A stretch of 64,000 nucleotides of DNA from Ottowia oryzae. Its GTDB lineage: Bacteria; Pseudomonadota; Gammaproteobacteria; Burkholderiales; Burkholderiaceae_C. This document shows, piece after piece, positions 16,527-25,808 of this stretch (position 1 is the first letter of the stretch; each line of letters opens with the position of its first letter). The DNA lies in contig NZ_CP027666.1 in the NCBI RefSeq assembly GCF_003008535.1, forward strand, positions 3,275,501-3,339,500, in the 5' to 3' direction. The translations under genes and the position numbers were made by a program. The notes below the pieces were generated by a model. That model was given only the letters and a program-made list of their open reading frames with translations. It was not told where the DNA came from and did no database searches.

Positions 16527-17423
16527 ATGAGTCTTCAGTTTCCCCGTGTCGCGCTGGTCGGCAAATACCAGGATTCGGCCCCCGGCGCCACGGTGGAATC
16601 AACCCGCGAGGTGGTCGCCGAGATCGCCGAATTCCTCCAAAGCCAAGGCTGTGAAGTGGTGCTGCCCGAGCGCACCGCGCGCAGCACCGGGCTGGACAGC
16701 TACCCCATCATGGACGTGGCCACCATCGGCGCCGAATGCGATCTGGCCGTGGTCGTGGGCGGCGACGGCACCATGCTGGGCATCGGGCGCCAGCTGGCGC
16801 GCCACGGCACCCCGCTGATCGGCATCAACCAGGGGCGCCTGGGCTTCATTACCGACATTCCGCTGGGTGAATTCCGTGACGTATTGCCGCCCATGCTGCA
16901 CGGCGCGTATGAGGAAGACCACCGCAGCCTGATGCACGGCACGCTGTTTCGCGAAGGCGAATCGGTGTTTGAGGCCTTTGCCATGAACGACGTGGTGGTC
17001 AACCGCGGCGCTGCGGCCAGCATGGTGGAGTTGCGGGTGGAGGTGGATGGCCATTTCGTCGCCAACCACCGCGCCGACGGCATCATCGTGGCCACGCCCA
17101 CCGGATCAACCGCCTACGCCCTGTCGGCGGGCGGGCCGCTGTTGCACCCGCTGGTACCCGCGTGGACGCTGGTGCCGATTGCGCCGCACACGCTGTCCAA
17201 CCGGCCCATCGTGCTGGCCGACCCGGTGGAGATCGCCATCGAAATCGTCTCGGGCCGAGACGCCAGCGCCAGTTTTGACATGCAGTCCGTCACCTCACTG
17301 CAGCACGGCGACCGCATCGTGGTGCGGCGCTCGGATTCGCGCGTGCGTTTTCTGCACCCCAAGGGCTGGAGCTATTTCGACACGCTGCGCGAAAAGCTGC
17401 ACTGGAACGAAGGCGGGGTCTGA
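16527..17423 (+). CDS. nadK: NAD kinase
   Basis: 298 aa. Phosphorylates NAD+ to NADP+ with ATP or polyphosphate in the cytoplasm. Family motifs are clear: GGDG at 78-81 (VVVGGDGTMLGIGR), AMNDVVVNRG and the glycine-rich TPTGSTAYALSAGGP. ATG at 16527 is chosen over a TTG at 16521. It starts the nadK-recN-rapZ run, with four bases to recN and a four-base overlap to rapZ, so the three are probably an operon. The hrcA-nadK pairing is common in proteobacteria. Confidence 0.94.
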   Translation: MSLQFPRVALVGKYQDSAPGATVESTREVVAEIAEFLQSQGCEVVLPERTARSTGLDSYPIMDVATIGAECDLAVVVGGDGTMLGIGRQLARHGTPLIGINQGRLGFITDIPLGEFRDVLPPMLHGAYEEDHRSLMHGTLFREGESVFEAFAMNDVVVNRGAAASMVELRVEVDGHFVANHRADGIIVATPTGSTAYALSAGGPLLHPLVPAWTLVPIAPHTLSNRPIVLADPVEIAIEIVSGRDASASFDMQSVTSLQHGDRIVVRRSDSRVRFLHPKGWSYFDTLREKLHWNEGGV

Positions 17424-17427
17424 CGCC

Positions 17428-19161
17428 ATGGCATTGCGGCACCTTAGCCTGCGCGACTTCGTGATCGTCGAAGCGCTGGAGCTGGATCTTGAAGCAGGCT
17501 TCACCGCGTTGACCGGCGAGACCGGCGCAGGCAAATCCATCTTGATTGACGCGCTGCAGCTCGTGCTGGGCGGCCGGGGCGATGCCCTTTGGGTGCGCGA
17601 AGGCCAGGCGCGGTGCGATCTGGCTGCCGAGTTCGACACGCCCGACGCCGCCGCGCCGTGGCTGGTCGAGCAGGGTTTTGACCACGACGGCGAAGCGCTG
17701 CTGCTGCGCCGCACGATTGATGCGGCGGGCAAGAGCCGCGCGTGGATCAACGGATCGTCCGCCACCTTGGGCCAGCTGCGCGAGCTGGGCGAGTGGCTGG
17801 TGGACATCCACGGCCAGCACGCCTGGCAAAGCCTGACGCGCCCCGCCGCCGTGCGCGCCCTGCTCGACGGCTACGCCGGTGCCGACCTGCGCCCCACACA
17901 GGCCGCGTGGGATGCGTGGCAGCAGGCGCAAAGCGCGCTGGCCAAGGCGCAAGGCGACCAGGCCAACCTGTCGCGCGAGCGCGAACGCCTTCTTTGGCAG
18001 ATCGGCGAGCTGGACAAGCTGGCCCCGGCCGACGACGAATGGGAAGAGCTGAACCAGCGCCACACCCGCCTGTCGAACGCGCAAACATTGATCGACGGCG
18101 CCGAGGCCGCCGCCAGCGCGCTGGAGGGCGACGACGACGGTGCAGCCCTTTCCAGCCTGACCCGCGCGCTGAACCAGTTGCAGGCGCTGCAGGCGATCGA
18201 GCCAGAGTTTCAAGCCGTGGCCGATGTGCTTGAAGCCAGCATCGCCCAGGCGCAAGACGCGGCGCACAGCCTGCACGCCTACCTGCGGCGCGCCGAGGCC
18301 GATCCGCAAAACCTGGCGGCGTTGGACGAGCGTGTCAGCCTGTGGCTCAGCCTGGCGCGGCGCTACAGTCGCCCGCCTGAGGAGTTGCCCGCGCTGCTGA
18401 AAGCGTGGCGGCAGGAACTGGCCGCGCTGGAGGCGTCCGGCGACTTGCAGCAGCTTGAAAGCCAGGTTGCCCAAACCCGCGCCGCCTATGAAGCGGCAGC
18501 GCAAACCGTGTCGCGCCTGCGCGCCAAAGCCGCGCCGCGGCTGGCGGCGGCCGTGACGGCGGCAATGCAAACGCTGGGCATGCAGGGCGGCGTGTTCGCT
18601 GTGGCGCTGGATCGCCTGGCGCGGCCTGCGGCGCACGGCCTGGAATCGGTGCAGTTTCTGGTCTCAGCGCACGCTGGATCAGCGCCACGCGCTATCGATC
18701 GTGTAGCATCTGGCGGTGAATTGTCTCGCCTGGCGCTGGCCATTGCGGTCACCACCAGCGAGCTGGGCAGCGCCGGCACGCTGGTGTTCGACGAGGTCGA
18801 TTCCGGCGTGGGCGGTGCCGTCGCCACCACCGTGGGCCGGCTGCTGCAACGCCTGGGGCGCGACCGCCAGGTGCTGTGCGTGACCCACCTGCCGCAGGTG
18901 GCCGCGTGCGCCGACCACCATCTGCTGGTGCGCAAACAATCGGCCGCCAAAGGCACAACCAGCCACGTCGCACCCATCGCCGGGCAAGCCCGCACCGCCG
19001 AAGTGGCGCGCATGCTGGGCGGCGAGCGCCTGTCTGAAACCTCGCTGGCGCATGCGCAAGAGATGCTGGACGCGCCGGCCGACGCCGCGCCTGCGGCCGC
19101 TTCGCCCTCCTCCAGTTCCTCCAGCCCCGCCGCGCCGCGCGGCCGAAAGTCGCGCGCATGA
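17428..19161 (+). CDS. recN: DNA repair protein RecN
   Basis: 577 aa. SMC-like ATPase that acts early in double-strand break repair, holding DNA ends and aiding RecA. Walker A is GETGAGKS (30-37). The middle (about 165-385) is a coiled-coil arm rich in Glu/Gln/Ala. The C-terminal head has the ABC signature ASGGELSRLALAI and Walker B VFDEVDSGVGG. The last about 25 residues are a Ser/Pro/Ala-rich tail. The start ATG at 17428 follows the nadK stop by four bases. No LexA box is visible right upstream, which fits co-transcription from nadK. Confidence 0.94.
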   Translation: MALRHLSLRDFVIVEALELDLEAGFTALTGETGAGKSILIDALQLVLGGRGDALWVREGQARCDLAAEFDTPDAAAPWLVEQGFDHDGEALLLRRTIDAAGKSRAWINGSSATLGQLRELGEWLVDIHGQHAWQSLTRPAAVRALLDGYAGADLRPTQAAWDAWQQAQSALAKAQGDQANLSRERERLLWQIGELDKLAPADDEWEELNQRHTRLSNAQTLIDGAEAAASALEGDDDGAALSSLTRALNQLQALQAIEPEFQAVADVLEASIAQAQDAAHSLHAYLRRAEADPQNLAALDERVSLWLSLARRYSRPPEELPALLKAWRQELAALEASGDLQQLESQVAQTRAAYEAAAQTVSRLRAKAAPRLAAAVTAAMQTLGMQGGVFAVALDRLARPAAHGLESVQFLVSAHAGSAPRAIDRVASGGELSRLALAIAVTTSELGSAGTLVFDEVDSGVGGAVATTVGRLLQRLGRDRQVLCVTHLPQVAACADHHLLVRKQSAAKGTTSHVAPIAGQARTAEVARMLGGERLSETSLAHAQEMLDAPADAAPAAASPSSSSSSPAAPRGRKSRA

Positions 19162-20027
19162 GCAGCATCAAGGAGCTGGTGGTCATCACCGGCATGTCGG
19201 GTTCTGGCAAATCGATTGCGCTGCACGCCCTGGAAGACGCGGGCTATTACTGCGTGGACAACCTGCCGCCCGAGCTGCTCGAGCCGCTGCTCGCCCTCGA
19301 AACCGACCGGAATGACCGCAAGCTGGCCATTGCCATGGATGTGCGCAGCGGCCAGTCGCTGCCGCAGTTGCCCCTGCTGCTGCACGGGCTGACGGACAAG
19401 GGCATCCACCTGCGCCTGCTGTTTCTGGACGCCAACGACCAAACCCTGGTGCGGCGCTTTTCTGAAACGCGGCGGCGCCATCCGCTGTCGCTGGCGGGCG
19501 AGGCGGGCGACCCGCAGACGCTGCTGCAAGCTATCGCCCGCGAACGCGATGTGCTGGCCGACCTGCGCGATCGCTCGCACGTGATCGATTCCAGCTTCCT
19601 GCGCGCGGCGCAGCTGATCGCCTACGTGAAAGAGTTGATCGCCGCGCCGTCGGCCCTGCTCACGCTGGTGTTCGAATCGTTCGCCTTCAAGCGCGGCATC
19701 ACGTTGGATGCCGACTACGTGTTTGACGTGCGCATGCTGCCCAACCCGCATTACGAGCCCGCCCTGCGCGCGCTGACGGGGCGCGACCAGCCGGTCATCG
19801 ACTTCCTGGACGCGCAGCCCGAGGCGCAACGCATGCTGCACGACATCGCCGCCTTTGTGCGCCAGTGGCTGCCCGCCATGGCGCGCGACCACCGCAGCTA
19901 CGTCACGGTGGCCATCGGCTGCACCGGCGGGCAGCACCGATCGGTGTATCTGGTGGAAAAGCTGGCGGCCCTGTTCGGCCCGGACTGGTTCAGCCTGCGC
20001 CGCCACCGCGAGCTGGATCACCACTGA
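19158..20027 (+). CDS. rapZ: RNase adapter protein RapZ
   Basis: 289 aa. P-loop protein of the YvcJ/RapZ family. In E. coli it binds glucosamine-6-phosphate and directs RNase E to the small RNA GlmZ, tuning GlmS. The Walker A motif is TGMSGSGKS (11-19), and the C-terminal domain contains TVAIGCTGGQHRSVYLVEKL, the RNA- and sugar-binding region. The ATG overlaps the recN stop (ATGA). Its 3' end overlaps the convergent mutY gene by 38 bases. Whether a GlmZ-like RNA exists in this organism is unknown. Confidence 0.92.
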   Translation: MSSIKELVVITGMSGSGKSIALHALEDAGYYCVDNLPPELLEPLLALETDRNDRKLAIAMDVRSGQSLPQLPLLLHGLTDKGIHLRLLFLDANDQTLVRRFSETRRRHPLSLAGEAGDPQTLLQAIARERDVLADLRDRSHVIDSSFLRAAQLIAYVKELIAAPSALLTLVFESFAFKRGITLDADYVFDVRMLPNPHYEPALRALTGRDQPVIDFLDAQPEAQRMLHDIAAFVRQWLPAMARDHRSYVTVAIGCTGGQHRSVYLVEKLAALFGPDWFSLRRHRELDHH

Positions 20028-21102
20028 ACAGCGGCGCCTGCTGCGCGGGCGTGTCGGCCAGAAAGCGGCGCACCGGCGCGGGCAGGCCCAGCGCCGCCCA
20101 CTGCGCCGGCGCGTACCAGGCGCCCGGGGCCCCATCACCCGGCCAATCGGCTGGCGCGGCGCCCACATTGACCGAGACGAAGTGCAGATCCAGATCGCGG
20201 TGCGTCAGCACATGGCGCACGGGTGTGTGCTCAAACGCATCGCCGCGCAGCGCCTCGGGCAGCGCGGCCATCAGCGCTTCTCGGCTGTCGAACGTGGGCA
20301 GGCAATGCAGGGCAGCCCATATTCCCTCAGAAGGCCGTGGCGCAAGCCACACCTGCGCTGGCAGCTCCTGTAAATGTAGCAACCACAGGTTTTGATGGCT
20401 GCGGCGCACGCGCCGTGTCTTGACCGGGTAGCGCTCCGGCGCGCCCTCGCGCCGGGCCACGCAGATGTCGCCCAGCGGGCACCCGGCGCACGCGGGGCGC
20501 GAGCGGGTGCAAACCGTGGCGCCCAGGTCCATCAGGCCCTGCGTGTAGGCGGGCATGGCGATGGCCAATTCGCGCGTCGGCAGCGCCGATTCGGCCCTCT
20601 GCCACAGCGCACGTTCGTTGGCCGCCACGCTCAAATCCTGGTCAAAGCCCCAGGCGCGGGTCAGCACGCGCTTGACGTTGCCGTCCAGGATGGCGGCGCG
20701 CTCGCCATAGCAAAAGGCCGCGATGGCCGCCGCCGTGGATCGGCCGATGCCGGGCAACGCGGCCAGCGCCTCGGCCGATGGGGGAAAAACGCCGCCGTGT
20801 TCATCAACCACGGCCTGTGCGCAACGATGCAGATTGCGCGCGCGCGAGTAGTAGCCCAGCCCGCTCCACAGGCCCAGCACGTCGTCCATCGGGGCCGCCG
20901 CCAGGCTTTGCACGTCGGGGAAGCGCTGCAGAAAGCGCGGGTAGTAGTCGAGCACGGTGCTCACCTGCGTTTGCTGCAGCATGATTTCGGACAGCCACAC
21001 GCGGTACGGATCGCGTGTGCCCTGCCACGGCAGGTGATGGCGCCCGGCGCTGCGCTGCCAGCCGATCACGCGGTCGGCCAGGCCCGTTTCGGTGGTGGGC
21101 AC
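19990..21102 (-). CDS. mutY: Adenine DNA glycosylase MutY
   Basis: 370 aa. Excises adenine mispaired with 8-oxoguanine. The catalytic pair is E39 (LSEIMLQQTQV) and D140 (ILDGNVKRV) around the helix-hairpin-helix LPGIGRSTAAA. The [4Fe-4S] cluster cysteines are C198, C205, C208 and C214 (spacing 6-2-5). A NUDIX-like domain (about 235-360) recognises 8-oxoguanine. The GTG at 21102 is the most likely start; it lies eight bases after the stop of the dynamin-like gene and lacks a good ribosome-binding site. mutM lies just upstream, so two of the three 8-oxoguanine defence genes sit together. The last about 12 codons overlap rapZ antisense. Confidence 0.93.
   Translation of the reverse strand: MPTTETGLADRVIGWQRSAGRHHLPWQGTRDPYRVWLSEIMLQQTQVSTVLDYYPRFLQRFPDVQSLAAAPMDDVLGLWSGLGYYSRARNLHRCAQAVVDEHGGVFPPSAEALAALPGIGRSTAAAIAAFCYGERAAILDGNVKRVLTRAWGFDQDLSVAANERALWQRAESALPTRELAIAMPAYTQGLMDLGATVCTRSRPACAGCPLGDICVARREGAPERYPVKTRRVRRSHQNLWLLHLQELPAQVWLAPRPSEGIWAALHCLPTFDSREALMAALPEALRGDAFEHTPVRHVLTHRDLDLHFVSVNVGAAPADWPGDGAPGAWYAPAQWAALGLPAPVRRFLADTPAQQAPLFSGDPARGGGAG
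20345..20384 (-). repeat. Possible diverged palindromic element inside mutY
   Basis: On the minus strand: TTTACAGGAGCTGCCAGCGC then AGGTGTGGCTTGCGCCAC. The left arm matches the CAGGAGCTGCCAGCGC variant, but the MutY protein has no length increase here, so chance codon use is possible. Confidence 0.35.
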
Positions 21103-21110
21103 GCGGCGGG

Positions 21111-23072
21111 TCAGGCCTCGGCCGGCTCGGGCTGCGCGGCGCCCTGCTCGGCCAGCGCGCTGTGCGCGGTCAGCTCGCGCGTCAGCGCATCCAGGCGCGC
21201 CTGCACCTGCTGCCAATGGGCGTCCAGCGCGTTGATCTCGTCAATGCGCCCGTCCAGCCCGCCCGCAGCGTCTTGGATGCGGCGAATGGCTTCGATGCGG
21301 CGGCCAAAAGCCTTGCGCCGCTCGCGCAGTTGCGAATCCAGCTGGCTGGACAGGGATTTGTTCCACAGCTCCAGCTCGCCGAGGGCGGTTTCAAAGATGG
21401 ACCGCACGCGCGACACCAGCGCGCGCAGGAGCTTCTCGGAAAACTCCTTGCGCGCCAGCTGAACCATGTTGCCAACGCCCAGGTACTGCAGGTGACTGCG
21501 TTCAACCGCCGCCAGATCGTCGAGGAAGCGCTGGGTATCGGGCGGCGGCGTGGCTTGCAGCGAAAAGCCGTGCTCGGTGTTCAGTTGCCGGAACGACGCG
21601 GTCAGCATGTTGTGGATCTCGGTCTCCAGCGACTGGATCTGCCCGAGGACGCCGCGCAGGTTGTCAAAGCCTGTGGCGTAAGCCTTTTTCACGCCCAGCT
21701 TCAGCCCCGGCTCGCGCAGCATGACGCTGAGCTCTGCCAGCGACTGTTTGATGGAGGCGCTGCCCAGCAGCTTGAACACCTCGCGCAGCAGCTTCATGTG
21801 CGCCGAGCGCACGGTCAGCACACTGGCGGCGCTGCCGTCGAACTCGGCCTTCTCCCGCTCGACGCGCAGGCGCATCTGGCGGATCACGGTCTGGTTCTTG
21901 CCGCGCAGGCCTTTCAGTTCGGACAGTTGTTCAGTCAATTCGCGCCGGCGCACGCTCATGGTTCGGGCGGCCTGCTCGTTCAGCTGGCCCACCACGTTGT
22001 CGATGGCCGAGATCAGCATCGCCTGGCGCGCGCCCAGCACCTGGGCGCCCAGCAGGCGCTCAAAATCGGGCAGATGGCTTTCGCTGAGCAGCATGCCGTC
22101 GCCGCGCACCTTGGCCAGCAGCCCTTTTTGCGCCGACAGCGCCAGCACCTGCTCCACCGGCAGATCCAGGGTGCGGGCGGTTTCCTGGCGCTGGCGCTCG
22201 ACCTGGGCGCGGATCTGTGCGGGCGTGCTCAGCTCGTCCCATAAGGTGTCGATCTTGTTCAACACCACAAAACGCGTGGCCGACGACGACTGCAGCGTGG
22301 CCAGGTGCTCACGCCAGATCGACATGTCCGAGCGCGTCACACCGGTATCAGCGCCCAGCACGAACACCACGGCCTGGGCCTGGGGAATCAGGCTGACGGT
22401 CAGCTCAGGTTCGGCGCCAATGGCGTTCAGCCCCGGCGTGTCCAGCACCACCAAGCCCTGCTTCAGCAAGGGGTGGGCCATGTTGATCAGAGCGTGGCGC
22501 CAGCGGGGCACCTCGACAAGCCCCTGGGCATTGACCGGCGGGTTGTCTTCAGGCTGTTCGTCGTGCCAGAAGCCCAATGCGCGCGCCTCGTCTTGCGAGA
22601 CGTAGCGCACTTCCGACACCTTTTCCATGGCGCCGGCCAGTTGGTCGGGGTTGTCCACGTCCAGATCAACGCGGGTCCACTGCTCGGGCACCAGGCGCCA
22701 TTCCAGCAGCGCCTTCGATTCAAGCCGGGTTTCAATGGGCAGCAGGCGCAGGCAGGGTGGCAGGGCCGGGTCGTAACCCAGCTCGGTGGGGCACATGGTG
22801 GTGCGGCCGGCGCTGGCGGGCATGATGCGGCGGCCGTAGGCGGCGAAGAAAACCGCGTTGATCAGCTCAGACTTGCCGCGCGAGAACTCGGCCACGAAGG
22901 CAACCATGACCTTGTCGGTCTGCAGCCGCTCGCTGAGGCTCAGCAGGCGCTCTTCGGCGCCGTCGTCCAGCAAGTCCTGCTCGCGCAGCCAGTCGCCAAG
23001 CACTTTGACGCGCAGGCCCATTTCCCGGCGCCAAGCGCCGTGCCTGTCAAAGTGTTCGTTGAAACCCGTCAC
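21111..23072 (-). CDS. Bacterial dynamin-like GTPase
   Basis: 653 aa. Large GTPase with a helical stalk, likely remodelling or guarding membranes. The G1 loop is AEFSRGKS (61-68), with alanine in place of the first glycine as is common in bacterial dynamins. G2 threonine lies in GRTTMCPTE (89-97), G3 is DTPG (211-214), and G4 is NKID (272-275). Residues about 340-620 are mostly helical with heptad-like stretches, and there is no transmembrane segment. It sits between mutM and mutY and is eight bases from mutY, so it is probably co-transcribed with it. Its function is not known; it might couple envelope or oxidative stress to DNA repair, which is only an inference. Confidence 0.87.
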   Translation of the reverse strand: MTGFNEHFDRHGAWRREMGLRVKVLGDWLREQDLLDDGAEERLLSLSERLQTDKVMVAFVAEFSRGKSELINAVFFAAYGRRIMPASAGRTTMCPTELGYDPALPPCLRLLPIETRLESKALLEWRLVPEQWTRVDLDVDNPDQLAGAMEKVSEVRYVSQDEARALGFWHDEQPEDNPPVNAQGLVEVPRWRHALINMAHPLLKQGLVVLDTPGLNAIGAEPELTVSLIPQAQAVVFVLGADTGVTRSDMSIWREHLATLQSSSATRFVVLNKIDTLWDELSTPAQIRAQVERQRQETARTLDLPVEQVLALSAQKGLLAKVRGDGMLLSESHLPDFERLLGAQVLGARQAMLISAIDNVVGQLNEQAARTMSVRRRELTEQLSELKGLRGKNQTVIRQMRLRVEREKAEFDGSAASVLTVRSAHMKLLREVFKLLGSASIKQSLAELSVMLREPGLKLGVKKAYATGFDNLRGVLGQIQSLETEIHNMLTASFRQLNTEHGFSLQATPPPDTQRFLDDLAAVERSHLQYLGVGNMVQLARKEFSEKLLRALVSRVRSIFETALGELELWNKSLSSQLDSQLRERRKAFGRRIEAIRRIQDAAGGLDGRIDEINALDAHWQQVQARLDALTRELTAHSALAEQGAAQPEPAEA

Positions 23073-23166
23073 TGTGGCCGCCCCGCAAGTTAACGGGGAA
23101 TATTACACCGCGCACTTGCGCGGCCCTAGCAAGGTTTTCACGCCAGCGGCCATCCGGTTGGCCAAT

Positions 23167-23982
23167 TCACGGCTTCTGGCACGTGGGGCAGTAGAACGTA
23201 GACCGCTGCCCCATGCGCACCTGCCGGATGGGCGTGCCGCACACGCGGCAGGGCAAGCCTTCGCGCGCGTAGACCGCCGCCTCCACCTGAAAGTGGCCCG
23301 TCTCGCCCAGCGCGTTGGAGAAGTTGCGAAACGTCGTGCCCCCGCGTTCCACGGCACGGTGCAGCACGCTGCGAATGGCGGCGTGCAAGCTGTTGGCACG
23401 CGGGCGTGACAGCTTGTTGGCCCGGGTGGTGGGGCGAATACCCGCCTTGAAAAGCACTTCCGAGGCATAAATGTTGCCCACGCCCACCACCACTTCGCCC
23501 GCCATCAGCACCTGCTTGATGGGGGTGCTGCGCCGCTGCAGCGCCGCGTAGAAGGCATCGGCCGTGAAATGGTCGCCCAGCGGCTCTGCCCCCAGCTTGG
23601 CGAGCAGTTTGCGCGCAGGGTCGGCATCCAGACTGGGCGACCACAGCACGGCGCCAAAGCGGCGCGGATCGTGCAAGCGCAGCACGCCCCGGGTGGTGGT
23701 CAGGTCGAAATGGTCGTGCGCGCCAGGCGCGGGCGGGTTTTCACGCACGCTCAGGCTGCCCGACATGCCCAGGTGCAGCAGCAAGAGCCCCTCATCCAGG
23801 TGCAGCAACAGGTATTTGCCGCGCCGGCCCACGTCCTGCGCCGTGCGGCCCACCAGTTCACTTGGCTCGATGCCCAAGGGCCAGCGCAGCGGCAGCCCCA
23901 TGCGCACATCCAGCACGCGGCCGCCCACGACACGGTCGGCCATGGTCTGGCGGGTTACTTCGACTTCGGGCAACTCAGGCAT
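23167..23982 (-). CDS. mutM: Formamidopyrimidine-DNA glycosylase MutM
   Basis: 271 aa. Bifunctional glycosylase and AP lyase removing 8-oxoguanine and Fapy lesions. The mature N-terminus is P2-E3 (PELPEVEV), where P2 forms the Schiff base and E3 is catalytic; K56 (RRGKYLLL) contacts DNA. A C-terminal zinc finger has CRVC and CPTC pairs. The ATG at 23982 is fixed by the need for P2; an upstream ATG at 23994 would not work. It is divergent from the TPR gene, with about 40 bases between starts. Confidence 0.95.
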   Translation of the reverse strand: MPELPEVEVTRQTMADRVVGGRVLDVRMGLPLRWPLGIEPSELVGRTAQDVGRRGKYLLLHLDEGLLLLHLGMSGSLSVRENPPAPGAHDHFDLTTTRGVLRLHDPRRFGAVLWSPSLDADPARKLLAKLGAEPLGDHFTADAFYAALQRRSTPIKQVLMAGEVVVGVGNIYASEVLFKAGIRPTTRANKLSRPRANSLHAAIRSVLHRAVERGGTTFRNFSNALGETGHFQVEAAVYAREGLPCRVCGTPIRQVRMGQRSTFYCPTCQKP

Positions 23983-24023
23983 GCGCGTCCACACACTTCA
24001 ATGGCATGGATTATTATGAGTTG

Positions 24024-25808
24024 ATGATGCATTTCACGCGTGTTCTGGCTGTGTGGGCCTTGGCCAGTGTGGGCGGCGCGGCCCTCTCGCAGACACCCCC
24101 AGCGCCCCCGCAAGCCCCGGCGTCGGCCCCCGCAGACGCGGCCTCTTCCTCATCCAAGCCCCCTGCGCAGTCGGCCATGACGGCCCGGCTGATGTACGAG
24201 CTGCTGCTCAGCGAAATGTCGTTCCAGCGCGGCGACGCCCAAAGCGCCGTTTCGCTGATGCTGGACGCGGCCCGCCGCACGGGCGACGAGGCGCTGTACA
24301 AGCGCGCGGCAGAGCTCGCGATCCAGTCGCGCTCGGGCCCCGCCGCGCTGGAGGCCATGCGCGCCTGGCGCCAGGCCTATCCCAAATCAGTGGCGGCGGG
24401 CCAGTACGAATTGCAGGTGCTGATCGTCATGGGCCGCGTGGCGGACACCGAAGACGCCGTGCGCCGCTTCATCACCACCCTGCCCGCGGAAGACCGCGTG
24501 ACCTTCCTCACCGCCATTCCGGCGATGTACCAGCGCGTGCCAGACAAGGCCGAGGCCGCCGCGGTGGTTGAACGCGCCCTGGCCGACTCGTTGAAAGACC
24601 CGGCGCTGGCGCCCTCGGCCTGGACGACCATCGGCCGCATGCGCCTGCAGGCAGGCGACAAGACCGGTGCTTTGTCAGCCGCCTCGCTGGGGCAGAACGC
24701 AGGGGCCCAGTCCGAATGGCCCGCGTTGCTGGCATTGCAACTGTTGACGGCAGGCGAGCCCAAGGCCGAATCGCTGATCCAGCGCTATCTGGCCAGCCCA
24801 GGCGCCAAACCCGAGGTGAGCATTGGCTACGCCCGCGCGCTGGTGGAGCTGGGCCGCAACGCCGAGGCGCACACCCTGCTGCAAGGGCTGACGCAACAGT
24901 CGCCCAACGAGCCCGACCCGTGGCTGGTGCAAGGCGCCCTGTTCGCCGACGAGCGGCAGTACCCGCAGGCGGAAACCGCTCTGCAACGCTACCTCGACTT
25001 GACCAATCGCCCCGCCAGTGAAACCGGGGTGGACCGGCGCGTGGGGCGCGATCAGGCCCGCATGATGCTGGCGCGCATCGCCGACCAACGCGGCGACTAC
25101 GCGCGCGCCACCAAGCTGCTCGACGCCATCGAGTCGCCCGAACAGACGCTGGCCGTTCAGGCACGCCGCGCCGACATGCTGGCGCGCCAGGGCCAGATGG
25201 ACGCGGCACGCCGCGCCATCCAGTCGGTGCCCGAGCGCGGCCCCGACGACGCCCGCCTGAAGATCCAGGCCGAATCGCAGCTGCTGCGCGACCACAAGCA
25301 ACCCGAGGCCGCCTACCAGTTGCTGGCCGATGAACTCGCCAGAGATCCGGACGACGAAGGCCTGCTGTACGACACAGCCATGGCCGCCGAGCGCGTTGGC
25401 AAAGTGGACGAGATGGAACGCCTGCTGCGCCAGCTGATTCAGGTCAACCCCGAGGCCGCCAACGCCTACAACGCGCTGGGCTATTCGCTGGCCGATCGCG
25501 GTGTGCGCCTGCCCGAGGCCAAGCAGCTGATCGAGAAAGCCGTGCAACTGGTGCCGGACGACGGCTACATCCAGGACAGCCTGGGCTGGGTCGAATTCAA
25601 GATGGGCCGCCACCAGGAGGCCAGGCGCCTGCTGGAAGGCGCCTACAAGTCGCGGCCAGACGCCGAGATCGCCGCCCACCTGGGCGAAGTGCTGTGGACG
25701 CTGGGCGACCGCGAAGGCGCGCGCAAGGCCTGGCGCGATGGCCTGCGCCTGAACCCAGAAAACGACACGCTGCTCAACACCTTGAAGCGCTTTCGGGTGA
25801 CGCCTTGA
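24024..25808 (+). CDS. Exported tetratricopeptide repeat protein
   Basis: 594 aa. A signal peptide (about 1-22, cleavage near ALS-QT) leads to a Pro/Ala/Ser-rich linker (23-55) and then about ten or more TPR units to the C-terminus; clear ones include NAYNALGYSLADRGVRLPEA. Such proteins act as scaffolds in the periplasm or outer membrane. The usual position before lolB and ispE in Burkholderiales suggests an envelope-assembly role. The start is uncertain: ATG 24006, 24024 and 24027 are in frame, and 24024 gives the best signal peptide. Its stop codon overlaps the lolB start. Confidence 0.83.
   Translation: MMHFTRVLAVWALASVGGAALSQTPPAPPQAPASAPADAASSSSKPPAQSAMTARLMYELLLSEMSFQRGDAQSAVSLMLDAARRTGDEALYKRAAELAIQSRSGPAALEAMRAWRQAYPKSVAAGQYELQVLIVMGRVADTEDAVRRFITTLPAEDRVTFLTAIPAMYQRVPDKAEAAAVVERALADSLKDPALAPSAWTTIGRMRLQAGDKTGALSAASLGQNAGAQSEWPALLALQLLTAGEPKAESLIQRYLASPGAKPEVSIGYARALVELGRNAEAHTLLQGLTQQSPNEPDPWLVQGALFADERQYPQAETALQRYLDLTNRPASETGVDRRVGRDQARMMLARIADQRGDYARATKLLDAIESPEQTLAVQARRADMLARQGQMDAARRAIQSVPERGPDDARLKIQAESQLLRDHKQPEAAYQLLADELARDPDDEGLLYDTAMAAERVGKVDEMERLLRQLIQVNPEAANAYNALGYSLADRGVRLPEAKQLIEKAVQLVPDDGYIQDSLGWVEFKMGRHQEARRLLEGAYKSRPDAEIAAHLGEVLWTLGDREGARKAWRDGLRLNPENDTLLNTLKRFRVTP

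Noticed and set aside
16530..16700. CIRCE operator for HrcA autoregulation
   Set aside because: I looked for TTAGCACTC-N9-GAGTGCTAA near hrcA and found none on either strand.
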